Source: Bacteroidales bacterium Bact_20 (GTDB lineage: Bacteria; Bacteroidota; Bacteroidia; Bacteroidales; DTU049). Taken from it: a stretch of DNA of 13,317 nt. The notes under the pieces are model-generated. The model ran no database searches. It was not told the origin of the DNA and was given only the letters and a program-made list of their open reading frames with translations. How positions within the stretch are numbered: the stretch's first letter is position 1; the number at the start of each line of letters is the position of its first letter. Positions 6,374-13,317 of the stretch are shown in pieces. The DNA lies in NCBI GenBank assembly GCA_001603615.1, contig LUZL01000024.1:1-13317 (forward strand), read 5' to 3'. The position numbers and the translations under genes are program-made.

Positions 6374-8056
6374 GTGATAGACAAAAATACAAAAGAAAAA
6401 ACAAACGAAAATAAAAATTTCATTGAGGAGATCATAGACAAGCATTTACTAGAAGGTAGATTTAGCTCAGTGAAAACACGTTTCCCTCCAGAGCCTAATG
6501 GTTATCTACATATAGGACATGCTAAAAGCATCTGCTTAAACTTTGGCATTGCTAAGAAATATAATGGGACATGTAATCTGCGCTTTGATGATACTAATCC
6601 TACAAAAGAAGAACAGGAATATATAGATTCTATCAAAGAAGACATAAGATGGTTAGGGTTCCAATGGGATAAAGAGTGCTATGCTTCTGATTATTTTGAA
6701 CAACTATATGAATGGGCTATAGTATTAATAAAAAAAAGTAAAGCATATGTATGTGATTGTCCGCAAGATGTGATAAGTAGGAATAGAACTAAACCCACTG
6801 AACCTGGTATCCCATGCGAACATCGTGATAGAAGTGTAGAAGAAAATTTATTATTATTTGAGAAAATGCGTAATGGTGAATTTCCTACTGGTAGTCGCGT
6901 TTTAAGAGCTAAAATAGATCTCAATAGTCCAAATATGCACATGCGTGATCCTATAATGTATAGAATTTTATACGAAGATCATCCACGAACAGCTAATAAA
7001 TGGTGCATATATCCGACTTATGATTGGGCTCATGGACAGAGTGATTCTATAGAGCATATTACACACTCTATTTGTACGTTAGAGTTTGAGGTACATAGAC
7101 CTTTATATGAATGGTTTATTAAAGAGTTAGATATTTGGGCACCACAACAGATAGAGTTTGCTAGATTAAATTTATCTTATACCGTTATGAGCAAGCGTAA
7201 ACTTTTGCACTTGGTAGAAGGGAAATATGTGAGCGGATGGAATGATCCTAGAATGCCGACTATATCTGGTTTGAGACGTAGAGGCTTCACTCCTGAAAGT
7301 ATAAAAATGTTTGCAGACATTGTAGGAGTAGCTAAACGTGATAATTTAATAGAATATGAATTACTAGAGCATTGTTTACGTGATGATTTGAATAAACGAG
7401 CTCAACGTCGTATGGCTGTTTTAGATCCTATCAAACTTATTATTACTAATTATCCTGATAATAAAGAAGAATTATTAGAAGCTATAAACAACCCTGAAGA
7501 CCCTTTGTCTGATACTAGACAAATTCCTTTTTCTAAAGAAATTTTTATAGAAAGATCTGATTTTCAAGAAAATCCACCTAAAGGCTATCATAGATTCTAT
7601 GTAGGCAATGAAGTGCGTCTACGATGGGCATATTTTGTTAAATGTACTGGCTTTAAAAAGGATAATGATGGTAATATTATAGAAATTTATGGAGAATACG
7701 ATCCAGCAAGTAAGGGAGGCAATAGTCCTGATGGTCGCAAAGTGAAAAGTACTATTCATTGGGTCTCTGCTAAGCATGCTACTCCTCTTGAGATACGACT
7801 ATATGATAAACTTTTTACTGTTCCAGAGCCAGATAATGCTGAAGAAGGTAAAACGTTTTTAGATTATCTAAATCCACAAAGCCTCATCACCACGACTGCT
7901 TATGGAGAACCTTCTCTTTCTACTTTTCTAGTACCTGCACATTATCAATTTGAAAGACTTGGGTATTTCGTTTCCGATCCAGATAGCACTAATAACCATA
8001 TGGTTTATAATCTAATAACTAAACTAAAGGATAGTTTTTCTAAGAAAACTCTATAA
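6374..8056 (+). CDS. glnS: Glutaminyl-tRNA synthetase
   Basis: Class I synthetase that charges tRNA(Gln) with glutamine in the cytoplasm; 560 residues, typical of bacterial GlnRS. TRFPPEPNGYLHIGHAKS contains the HIGH signature at 46-49, and VMSKRK at 271-276 is the KMSKS-type loop. GlnRS-specific stretches include DDTNPTKEEQEYIDSI, CDCPQD, HRDRSVEENLLLFEKMRNGEF and WNDPRMPTISGLRRRGFTPE, which separate it from GluRS. The C-terminal half is a complete anticodon-binding beta-barrel region. The start is GTG at 6374: no Met codon precedes the HIGH motif, and an in-frame TAA lies at 6347-6349, so GTG is the only good initiator. Direct Gln-tRNA charging does not exclude a GatCAB pathway elsewhere in the genome. 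A GT2 fusion gene follows after 23 bp and may share the transcript. Confidence 0.95.
   Translation: MIDKNTKEKTNENKNFIEEIIDKHLLEGRFSSVKTRFPPEPNGYLHIGHAKSICLNFGIAKKYNGTCNLRFDDTNPTKEEQEYIDSIKEDIRWLGFQWDKECYASDYFEQLYEWAIVLIKKSKAYVCDCPQDVISRNRTKPTEPGIPCEHRDRSVEENLLLFEKMRNGEFPTGSRVLRAKIDLNSPNMHMRDPIMYRILYEDHPRTANKWCIYPTYDWAHGQSDSIEHITHSICTLEFEVHRPLYEWFIKELDIWAPQQIEFARLNLSYTVMSKRKLLHLVEGKYVSGWNDPRMPTISGLRRRGFTPESIKMFADIVGVAKRDNLIEYELLEHCLRDDLNKRAQRRMAVLDPIKLIITNYPDNKEELLEAINNPEDPLSDTRQIPFSKEIFIERSDFQENPPKGYHRFYVGNEVRLRWAYFVKCTGFKKDNDGNIIEIYGEYDPASKGGNSPDGRKVKSTIHWVSAKHATPLEIRLYDKLFTVPEPDNAEEGKTFLDYLNPQSLITTTAYGEPSLSTFLVPAHYQFERLGYFVSDPDSTNNHMVYNLITKLKDSFSKKTL
6382..6389 (-). promoter_or_regulatory. 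Candidate -7 box for folB, inside the glnS 5' coding region
   Basis: The minus strand reads TATTTTTG (TAnnTTTG) 43 nt before the folB ATG at 6338. The gap between folB and glnS is too short for two separate promoters, so a folB promoter overlapping the first glnS codons is plausible. A chance match in A-rich coding sequence is possible. Confidence 0.25.
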
Positions 8057-8079
8057 TTTTAAAAAATACTTTTTTTTAA

Positions 8080-10029
8080 ATGACTCTCTCAGTAATCATT
8101 GTTAATTATAATGTAAAGCACTTTTTAGAACAGTGTTTATTGTCTGTATATGATGCTCTCGAAGGTATAGATGGTGAGGTAATAGTAGTAGACAATAATA
8201 GTGTAGATGGTAGTGTGGCAATGATAGAAGAGAAGTTTCCTCAAGTTATTTTAATAGCTAACAATGAAAATAAAGGATTCTCTAAAGCTAATAATCAAGC
8301 TTTAAAAATAGCTAAAGGGAAATATGTGCTATTATTAAATCCAGATACTATTGTAGAAAAAGATACATTCTCAAAGGCTATATCTTTTATGGAAGAACAT
8401 CCTGATGCTGGAGCCTTAGGTGTAAAATTAGTAAATGGAAATGGAAAATATTTACCTGAATCTAAAAGAGGTATTCCTACGCCATGGGTATCTTTTTGCA
8501 AAATGAGTGGTTTGATTAAACTTTTTCCTCATTCTAAAACATTTGCTAAATATTATATGGGACACTTAAATCCTGATCAGATAAATGAAGTGGAGATATT
8601 AAGTGGAGCTTTTATGTTTATTAGAAAAGATGTCTTAGACAAAATAGGCTATTTAGATGAATCTTTTTTCATGTATGGCGAAGACATAGATCTAAGTTAC
8701 AGAATTTTACAAGCTGGTTATAAAAATTACTACTTCCCTCAAACTAGGATTATACATTATAAAGGTGAAAGTACTAAAAAAGGGAGCTTAAATTATATCT
8801 ATAACTTCTATAACGCTATGCTCATTTTTGCTCAGAAACATTTCTACTCTAAGGGAGCTAAGTGGATGAAATTTATAATTTCTATAGCAATATATTTCAG
8901 AGCATTTATAGCTTTTATCCAGAGATTAATTAAAAAAATTTGGTTACCAACACTAGATTTATTAATTTTATATGGAGGGCTCTATGGTATTACTATATTT
9001 TGGGAAAATGTAAGATTTCAATATGATGCTATTATCTATCCTCGCCCATACGTATATTATGCACTTTTGATATATTCTCTTGTATGGATTTTGGCAATTT
9101 TTCTAAATGGAGGATATGATAAACCTTTTCACAAAAAACATTTTTTCACTGGTATCATTAGTGGTAGCATAATTCTACTTCTAATCTATGGCCTTATGAG
9201 TGAACAATATAGATTTAGCCGTGCTATACTCTTATTGGGTACTGTTTGGGCACTTTTATCACTAATAGGAATAAGGTATTTTCTAGAATGGATAGGGCTT
9301 GGCTCTTGGAGATTATTAAAACAAAATAAAAGAATCGCTATCTGTGGTGATATAAATGATATAAATGCTGTAAAAAATGTACTAGAACAAAGCAATGTAC
9401 CTATAGATCAACTGTTTTATATTAATCCCAATGATGATTATAATTCAGTTCAATATTCTGGCAGTATTAGTCAATTACCAGACATTATTCGCATTTATAA
9501 ACTAAATGAAGTAGTGTATTGCACAAATAGTGTTTCTATGTCAAAAATTATTGACTCTATGAGTTATTTATCAGATTATCATGTAGATTTTAGAATATCA
9601 TCACCTACTAATGATTATATTTTAAGTTCTAGATATATTATAACCCCAGAAGATGTATTTTTATATGAGCTAAATAGTATCACTAAGCCTGTAAATAGAA
9701 GAAGAAAAAGGGTTTTTGATTTTTTTACAAGTTTGATATTACTTATTTTATTTCCACTTTATTTTTTATTTATAAAAAAACCAAGAAAAGCTCTTAAAAA
9801 TATCATAAATGTTCTGATCAATAGAAAAACTTGGGTTGGTTACTGTACAAAAGAATACTTGCATAATTTGCCTAAAATCCCTAATGGTATTTTTACACCA
9901 TTAGATGGGTTAGGATTTAATAACTACAACAATATTTCAAATGAGATAGATTTTAACTATGCTAGAGATTATCATGTGATGACGGATCTATCTATTTTAC
10001 TGCGAAATTTAAATGATTTAGGGAAATAA
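8080..10029 (+). CDS. GT2 glycosyltransferase fused to a degenerate phosphoglycosyltransferase-like membrane module
   Basis: A 649-residue membrane protein. Residues 1 to about 260 are a GT2 (rhamnosyltransferase-like, GT-A) domain: VIIVNYN at 5-11, VDNNSVDGS at 37-45, LLLNPDT at 84-90 in the DxD region and YGEDIDLSYR at 199-208 with the probable catalytic acidic pair. A hydrophobic segment follows at 264-282, then four predicted helices (about 290-308, 326-343, 354-371, 381-399), a Rossmann-like domain (417-530, RIAICGDIND...) resembling the CoA_binding_3 domain of polyprenyl glycosylphosphotransferases, and a final helix at 545-565 introduced by RRRKRVFDFF. After this the expected catalytic domain of about 190 residues is shrunk to about 85: NVLINRKTWVGY (577-588) and LPKIPNGIFTPLDG (597-610) look like remnants of NVLxGDMSLVGPRP and PGITGLxQVNG, while the Asp-Glu dyad is absent. 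Likely role: adding a sugar to an undecaprenyl-linked glycan. Start chosen at ATG 8080, 23 bp after glnS. Confidence 0.82.
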   Translation: MTLSVIIVNYNVKHFLEQCLLSVYDALEGIDGEVIVVDNNSVDGSVAMIEEKFPQVILIANNENKGFSKANNQALKIAKGKYVLLLNPDTIVEKDTFSKAISFMEEHPDAGALGVKLVNGNGKYLPESKRGIPTPWVSFCKMSGLIKLFPHSKTFAKYYMGHLNPDQINEVEILSGAFMFIRKDVLDKIGYLDESFFMYGEDIDLSYRILQAGYKNYYFPQTRIIHYKGESTKKGSLNYIYNFYNAMLIFAQKHFYSKGAKWMKFIISIAIYFRAFIAFIQRLIKKIWLPTLDLLILYGGLYGITIFWENVRFQYDAIIYPRPYVYYALLIYSLVWILAIFLNGGYDKPFHKKHFFTGIISGSIILLLIYGLMSEQYRFSRAILLLGTVWALLSLIGIRYFLEWIGLGSWRLLKQNKRIAICGDINDINAVKNVLEQSNVPIDQLFYINPNDDYNSVQYSGSISQLPDIIRIYKLNEVVYCTNSVSMSKIIDSMSYLSDYHVDFRISSPTNDYILSSRYIITPEDVFLYELNSITKPVNRRRKRVFDFFTSLILLILFPLYFLFIKKPRKALKNIINVLINRKTWVGYCTKEYLHNLPKIPNGIFTPLDGLGFNNYNNISNEIDFNYARDYHVMTDLSILLRNLNDLGK

Positions 10030-10067
10030 TAAGAAATATTTTAAAAAAATTTTAATATTTGAATTAG

Positions 10068-10119
10068 ATATTTTGAAAAAATTAAAAAATATTTATTATT
10101 TGTAATTAATTCAAAATAT
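10068..10119. terminator. Weak AT-rich inverted repeat between convergent genes
   Basis: ATATTTTGAA (10068-10077) and TTCAAAATAT (10110-10119) are perfect 10-bp arms around a 32-nt AT-rich interval, in the 102-bp gap between the converging GT2 and aspS genes. The place suits a bidirectional terminator, but the stem has only one G-C pair and no compact loop, so it may be chance. Confidence 0.2.
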
Positions 10120-10131
10120 TACTAAAAAAAA

Positions 10132-11871
10132 TCACTGAATTTTTAGATGCAATTCTTTTAGTTGATCAGCAGTTACAGGTGCTGGTGCTTGCATCATTAG
10201 ATCTCTACCCATATTATTTTTAGGAAAGGCTATCACATCCCTAATGCTATTAAGCCCTAGCATGACAGCTACTATTCTATCAATACCAAAAGCTATACCT
10301 CCATGTGGTGGGGCACCATAATCTAGTGCTTTTAGGAAAAATCCGAATTTATCTTCTGCTTCTTGATCAGTCAAATTTAACAATTTAAACACCTTTTTTT
10401 GTAAAAATTTATCATGTATTCTTATGGATCCACCACCTAACTCTGCCCCATTCATTACCATATCATAAGCATTAGATCTAGCTAGAGATGGATTACTATC
10501 TAATAATTCAATATCTGATAGTAAAGGACTAGTAAATGGATGATGAGAAGAAGTGAAACGATGATTTTCTTCGTCCCAGTCAAACATTGGAAAATCTATT
10601 ACCCATAAAGGTTTATAAATATTTTTTTGTATTAATTGATATTGCTTAGCTAAGTGAAGTCTCAAATTACCTAATATTTCTAATGATTTATTTCTATTAC
10701 CACTGATAATAAATAATGTGTCATTATTAGAAGCATTTATTGATTTCATCAAATTTTGTAAAAAATCATTTGAAAAAAATTGCGTTATAGAGGATTTAAT
10801 TTCATTATCTACTAATCTAACATATGCAAGGCCACTGCCACCTACTTGAGGATTTTTTACCCACTCTGTGAGTTTGTCTATCTGTTTACGCGAAACATCT
10901 GGTTGATTTATTAGCAATAAACCTCCAATATATTCTGAATTATCAAAAATTTTGAAACCTTTACCTTTTAGTGTATCAGATAAATTAATTATTGGCATAT
11001 CAAAACGAAGATCTGGCTTGTCGCTACCAAAGGTTTCCATAGCTTCTTTATAAGTAAGTCTGGGGAAAATAGGTAAATCTATATCTAGGAGATTTCTAAA
11101 AAGATATCTCATCATATCTTCGAATAGATTTAGTATGTCATCTTGTTCCACGAAAGACATTTCACAGTCTAACTGTGTAAACTCTGGTTGCCTATCTGCT
11201 CTAAAATCTTCATCTCTAAAGCAACGTACAATTTGAAAATATCTATCCATACCAGCAAACATAAGTAATTGTTTAAGTAATTGAGGCGATTGAGGTAAAG
11301 CATAGAAATTACCAGGATTTAATCTAGAAGGTACTATAAAATCTCTAGCTCCTTCTGGAGTACTTTTTATGAGAAATGGAGTTTCTATTTCCAAAAAACC
11401 TTTTTCGCTAAGAAAATTTCTAATAGATAAATTAAGCTTATGCCTAAAAATCATTGTATCTTTCATCACATTTCTACGTAGATCTAGATATCTATATTGC
11501 AATCTCATCTCTTCGCTACCATCAGTATCATCTTCTATGGTGAAAGGAGGAATCTCTGAAGTATTAAGTACTTTTAATGTATCCACATCGATCTCTATAT
11601 CACCAGTTGGCATTTTAGGATTTTTATTACTTCGTTCTCTAACTGTGCCTATGACATGTATCACGTATTCTCTTCCTAATTTTTTAGCTGACTGATACAA
11701 TTCAGGCTTATTATTAGCATCGAAATATATTTGAGTAGTACCATATCGGTCTCTAAGATCTATAAATAATAATTTACCTAAATCTCTGATATGGTGTACC
11801 CATCCACATAAACTAACTTGACTATTTAGATCATTTATTCTAAGCTCACCACAATTATTGCTTCTCAACAT
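10132..11871 (-). CDS. aspS: Aspartyl-tRNA synthetase, bacterial type
   Basis: Class IIb synthetase charging tRNA(Asp) with aspartate; 579 residues, slightly under the usual 585-595. An N-terminal OB-fold anticodon-binding domain (1 to about 105, CGWVHHIRDLG at 22-32) is followed by the catalytic core: motif 1 around GFLEIETPFL (158-167), motif 2 FRDEDFRADRQPEFTQLD (218-235) and motif 3 GGIAFGIDRIVAVMLG (524-539). The bacterial GAD insertion domain lies at about 290-415. Residue 31 is Leu; at the same position the non-discriminating Pseudomonas enzyme has His31, and Leu is typical of enzymes specific for tRNA(Asp), so discriminating activity is inferred. The short loop near residues 80-88 is two residues shorter than the Pseudomonas form. 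The ATG at 11871 fits the conserved MxRSxxCGEL opening, and lies 17 bp inside the end of terC, so the two are probably translated from one message. Confidence 0.95.
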   Translation of the reverse strand: MLRSNNCGELRINDLNSQVSLCGWVHHIRDLGKLLFIDLRDRYGTTQIYFDANNKPELYQSAKKLGREYVIHVIGTVRERSNKNPKMPTGDIEIDVDTLKVLNTSEIPPFTIEDDTDGSEEMRLQYRYLDLRRNVMKDTMIFRHKLNLSIRNFLSEKGFLEIETPFLIKSTPEGARDFIVPSRLNPGNFYALPQSPQLLKQLLMFAGMDRYFQIVRCFRDEDFRADRQPEFTQLDCEMSFVEQDDILNLFEDMMRYLFRNLLDIDLPIFPRLTYKEAMETFGSDKPDLRFDMPIINLSDTLKGKGFKIFDNSEYIGGLLLINQPDVSRKQIDKLTEWVKNPQVGGSGLAYVRLVDNEIKSSITQFFSNDFLQNLMKSINASNNDTLFIISGNRNKSLEILGNLRLHLAKQYQLIQKNIYKPLWVIDFPMFDWDEENHRFTSSHHPFTSPLLSDIELLDSNPSLARSNAYDMVMNGAELGGGSIRIHDKFLQKKVFKLLNLTDQEAEDKFGFFLKALDYGAPPHGGIAFGIDRIVAVMLGLNSIRDVIAFPKNNMGRDLMMQAPAPVTADQLKELHLKIQ

Positions 11872-12925
11872 TGACTTTAATTTTTGAATTCTTCTTTTTT
11901 AATAATGATGCGATTATAGTAATAGCTATAATACTTAAAACTAATAATAAACTATGCGTATTTGTAAAACCTATTTCATGTAGCCAATCTTTTGCAATTA
12001 TCTTTACTGCCATCAATGTAAGTAAAGCTCCTAATCCATAATTTAGATAATATAAACTACGTAATCCATGATATATCAAGAAAAATAATGCCCTAAGACC
12101 TAAAATTGCAAAAATATTAGAAAAATAAATGATAAATGGATCAGCAGTAATAGCAAAAATAGCAGGTATAGAATCTACTGCAAAGATAATATCAGTAAAT
12201 TCAATAATACAAAGTACTAATAAACTACCTGTTACAAAAACTACACCCCCTTTTCTAAAAATAAAACCTCTATCATAATCTGGATAGAAATGACGATATT
12301 TAGAAAACCATTTCACTAAAAAATGATTTTTATATTTTTCTTTCTCTTTTTCTTCATTATCCTTTTTTCTGAAAAACATGCTTATACCAGTGTATAATAA
12401 AATACCAGCAAAAATGTATAATACCCACTCAAAAGAACTAATTATGGATGACAATCCAAAAATAAAAATAAATCTAAACACTACTGCCCCTACTATTCCC
12501 CAAAATAAAATATCTTTGTAATATTTCTCTGGCACTTTAAAAGACATAAATACTAATAACCACACAAAAATATTATCTAAAGATAAAGATTTCTCTAGAA
12601 AATATCCAGTAAAATATTCCAAGGTTAGATTTTGTCTGTATAATTTCAATGCATCATCAAAAGATAATCCACTGATATTTATCATATGTCGATGCTTTTG
12701 TATGATTAGTGATAGATCCTCTAATGAATGTATAGAATGAATATGATGTCCCCAAATCAATAAACTAAATCCGAATATTATACCAGTTGCTATCCAGAAT
12801 ATACTCCACCATGCAGCCGATTTTAGTGTCATAACATGATGCTGAGTTTTACCTACTCTGAGGTCTATAATCATTAAAATAGCTACTAAAACTATAAAAC
12901 CAAGCAAAGAAAAAATTTCTTCCAT
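11855..12925 (-). CDS. TerC/Alx-family integral membrane protein (probable metal-ion exporter)
   Basis: A 356-residue polytopic inner-membrane protein of the TerC family. Its Escherichia coli relative Alx is linked to manganese export and alkaline response; tellurite resistance gave the family its name. Family signatures are intact: EKSLSLDNIFVWL at 111-123 and EFTDIIFAVDS at 242-252, with acidic residues in membrane segments thought to bind metal, plus SNIFAILGLRALFF at 269-282. Hydrophobic segments are visible near 4-21, 37-57, 110-128, 137-158, 164-184, 228-250, 267-285, 294-311 and 325-342. A charged cytoplasmic-looking loop (KKDNEEKEKEKYKN, 187-200) divides the halves. The loop between the second helix and the EKSLSLDN helix is longer than I recall for Alx and is His-rich (HHIHSIH at 60-66, KHRH at 77-80). 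The gene overlaps aspS by 17 bp. The upstream region shows no recognisable yybP-ykoY manganese riboswitch. The metal transported cannot be read from the sequence. Confidence 0.88.
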   Translation of the reverse strand: MEEIFSLLGFIVLVAILMIIDLRVGKTQHHVMTLKSAAWWSIFWIATGIIFGFSLLIWGHHIHSIHSLEDLSLIIQKHRHMINISGLSFDDALKLYRQNLTLEYFTGYFLEKSLSLDNIFVWLLVFMSFKVPEKYYKDILFWGIVGAVVFRFIFIFGLSSIISSFEWVLYIFAGILLYTGISMFFRKKDNEEKEKEKYKNHFLVKWFSKYRHFYPDYDRGFIFRKGGVVFVTGSLLVLCIIEFTDIIFAVDSIPAIFAITADPFIIYFSNIFAILGLRALFFLIYHGLRSLYYLNYGLGALLTLMAVKIIAKDWLHEIGFTNTHSLLLVLSIIAITIIASLLKKKNSKIKVNVEKQ

Positions 12926-12944
12926 AAGTTGATAAAAATAAATG

Positions 12945-12952
12945 CAAAAATA
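12945..12952 (-). promoter_or_regulatory. Candidate -7 box for terC-aspS
   Basis: The minus strand reads TATTTTTG, matching TAnnTTTG, and ends 19 nt before the terC ATG at 12925, the same distance as the glnS box. A clear TTTG -33 element is not visible upstream. The leader is A/T-rich without a Shine-Dalgarno sequence. Confidence 0.35.
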
Positions 12953-13187
12953 ATTGAAAAAATTTGATTCTTAAAAAACTTTTTTAAAATAGACATTTAA
13001 GAAATAAACATTTTATATATAGACAAAGTTTTGATTGGACGATACTGATTAGCAAATTATCAAAATAAAAAATAATGAATAAGACTATAATGGTTTTGAT
13101 AATCTATTAAATACTCAATAGAAAATATGGTAGCGTAAAAAATAATAAAATGTAAATACTCACCTCAAAGCTTATCAAAAAATGGTT

Positions 13188-13221
13188 AGATATTAATACT
13201 AATTTTTTTTAATCAATATCT
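13188..13221 (-). terminator. Possible intrinsic terminator for an upstream minus-strand gene
   Basis: On the minus strand AGATATTGAT pairs with ATTAATATCT (one G-U) around a 14-nt A-rich loop; after the stem comes AACCA and then six T residues. It would end a transcript entering from the right edge. The stem is AT-rich and the T-run is five bases away from it, so support is weak. Confidence 0.22.
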
Positions 13222-13261
13222 TTCTCAATTTAAAAAATAAAATTATTAGTATTGAAACAAA

Positions 13262-13286
13262 ATAAAATGTTTGCAAAACATTTTAT
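13262..13286. repeat. Near-perfect palindrome upstream of terC
   Basis: ATAAAATGTTT (13262-13272) and AAACATTTTAT (13276-13286) are exact 11-bp inverted repeats around GCA. Symmetry this tight suits a dimeric repressor operator or a small hairpin, but it is about 340 bp from terC and no T-run follows directly, so its role is open. Confidence 0.4.
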
Positions 13287-13317
13287 AATTAATAAAATTT
13301 TAACATACACCAATATT

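Larger units (their letters stand above)
12926..13317. other. AT-rich non-coding region upstream of terC
   Basis: These 392 bases up to the window edge hold no convincing gene on either strand: stops are dense and no frame resembles a known protein. The visible content is the terC -7 box, two small hairpins (13188-13221 and 13262-13286), and a direct repeat of AAACATTTTATA at 13006-13017 and 13276-13287. A manganese-sensing yybP-ykoY leader would need conserved G/C-rich loops, which I do not see. The region may hold regulatory sequence for terC-aspS and the end of a gene lying beyond the window. Confidence 0.6.

Noticed and set aside
6691..6942. Minus-strand open frame inside glnS
   Set aside because: Antisense to conserved GlnRS motifs, with no recognisable product or leader.
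8295..8501. Minus-strand open frame inside the GT2 gene
   Set aside because: Antisense to the GT2 donor-binding region; no independent support.
9186..9395. Minus-strand open frame inside the membrane part of the GT2 fusion
   Set aside because: Antisense shadow in a region with strong coding signal on the plus strand.
11369..11695. 108-codon open frame antisense to aspS
   Set aside because: Fully contained within the conserved N-terminal and motif 1 region of aspS; Ser/Leu-rich translation typical of an antisense shadow.
12971..12987. Palindrome TTAAAAAACTTTTTTAA as a terminator
   Set aside because: Only A/T pairs with a one-base spacer, so it cannot form a stable hairpin; expected from homopolymer runs in this composition.
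12926..13317. yybP-ykoY manganese riboswitch ahead of terC
   Set aside because: Considered because Alx-type genes often have one, but the conserved G/C-containing loops are not visible and the region is almost entirely A/T.

Overview
The window is AT-rich (roughly 30% GC by eye) and looks like a chromosomal segment of a Bacteroidota bacterium. Support comes from a small exported protein ending in a type IX secretion (T9SS) type A sorting domain, from TAnnTTTG-type promoter boxes, from A-rich leaders without Shine-Dalgarno sequences, and from glutaminyl-tRNA synthetase beside a bacterial-type aspartyl-tRNA synthetase. Genus cannot be assigned. No tRNA, rRNA, CRISPR array, transposase or phage gene was seen; most genes are intact, recognisable family members.

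Layout. (1) Bases 1-3382, plus strand: the C-terminal end of a class III adenylate cyclase, then a glutamine-dependent asparagine synthetase (asnB), then a GT4 glycosyltransferase starting inside the asnB stop codon (4-nt ATGA overlap). The asnB-GT4 pair looks like part of a surface-polysaccharide locus. (2) Bases 3456-5790: a small T9SS cargo protein (plus) and an exported beta-propeller/transglutaminase-like fusion (minus), tail to tail with 4 bp between their stop codons. (3) Bases 5955-10029: folB (minus) divergent from glnS (plus) across 35 bp; glnS is followed after 23 bp by a GT2 glycosyltransferase fused to a membrane module resembling a polyprenyl glycosylphosphotransferase that has lost its catalytic core. 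(4) Bases 10132-12925, minus strand: a TerC/Alx-type membrane protein overlapping aspS by 17 bp, so terC-aspS is probably one transcript. (5) Bases 12926-13317: an AT-rich leader without a convincing gene but with small inverted repeats.

How the genes relate. Most are housekeeping (translation, folate, asparagine, metal homeostasis) mixed with envelope-glycan and secretion genes. AspRS carries Leu31, the residue type of tRNA(Asp)-discriminating enzymes, and GlnRS is present, which fits direct charging of Gln and Asp; free asparagine could come from AsnB, although the AsnB context also allows a role in glycan amidation.

No clearly new multi-gene system is visible. The items most worth a second look are the catalytically eroded phosphoglycosyltransferase tail on the GT2 protein, the exported propeller-transglutaminase fusion, a His-rich extra loop in the TerC protein, and the uncharacterised core of the T9SS cargo.
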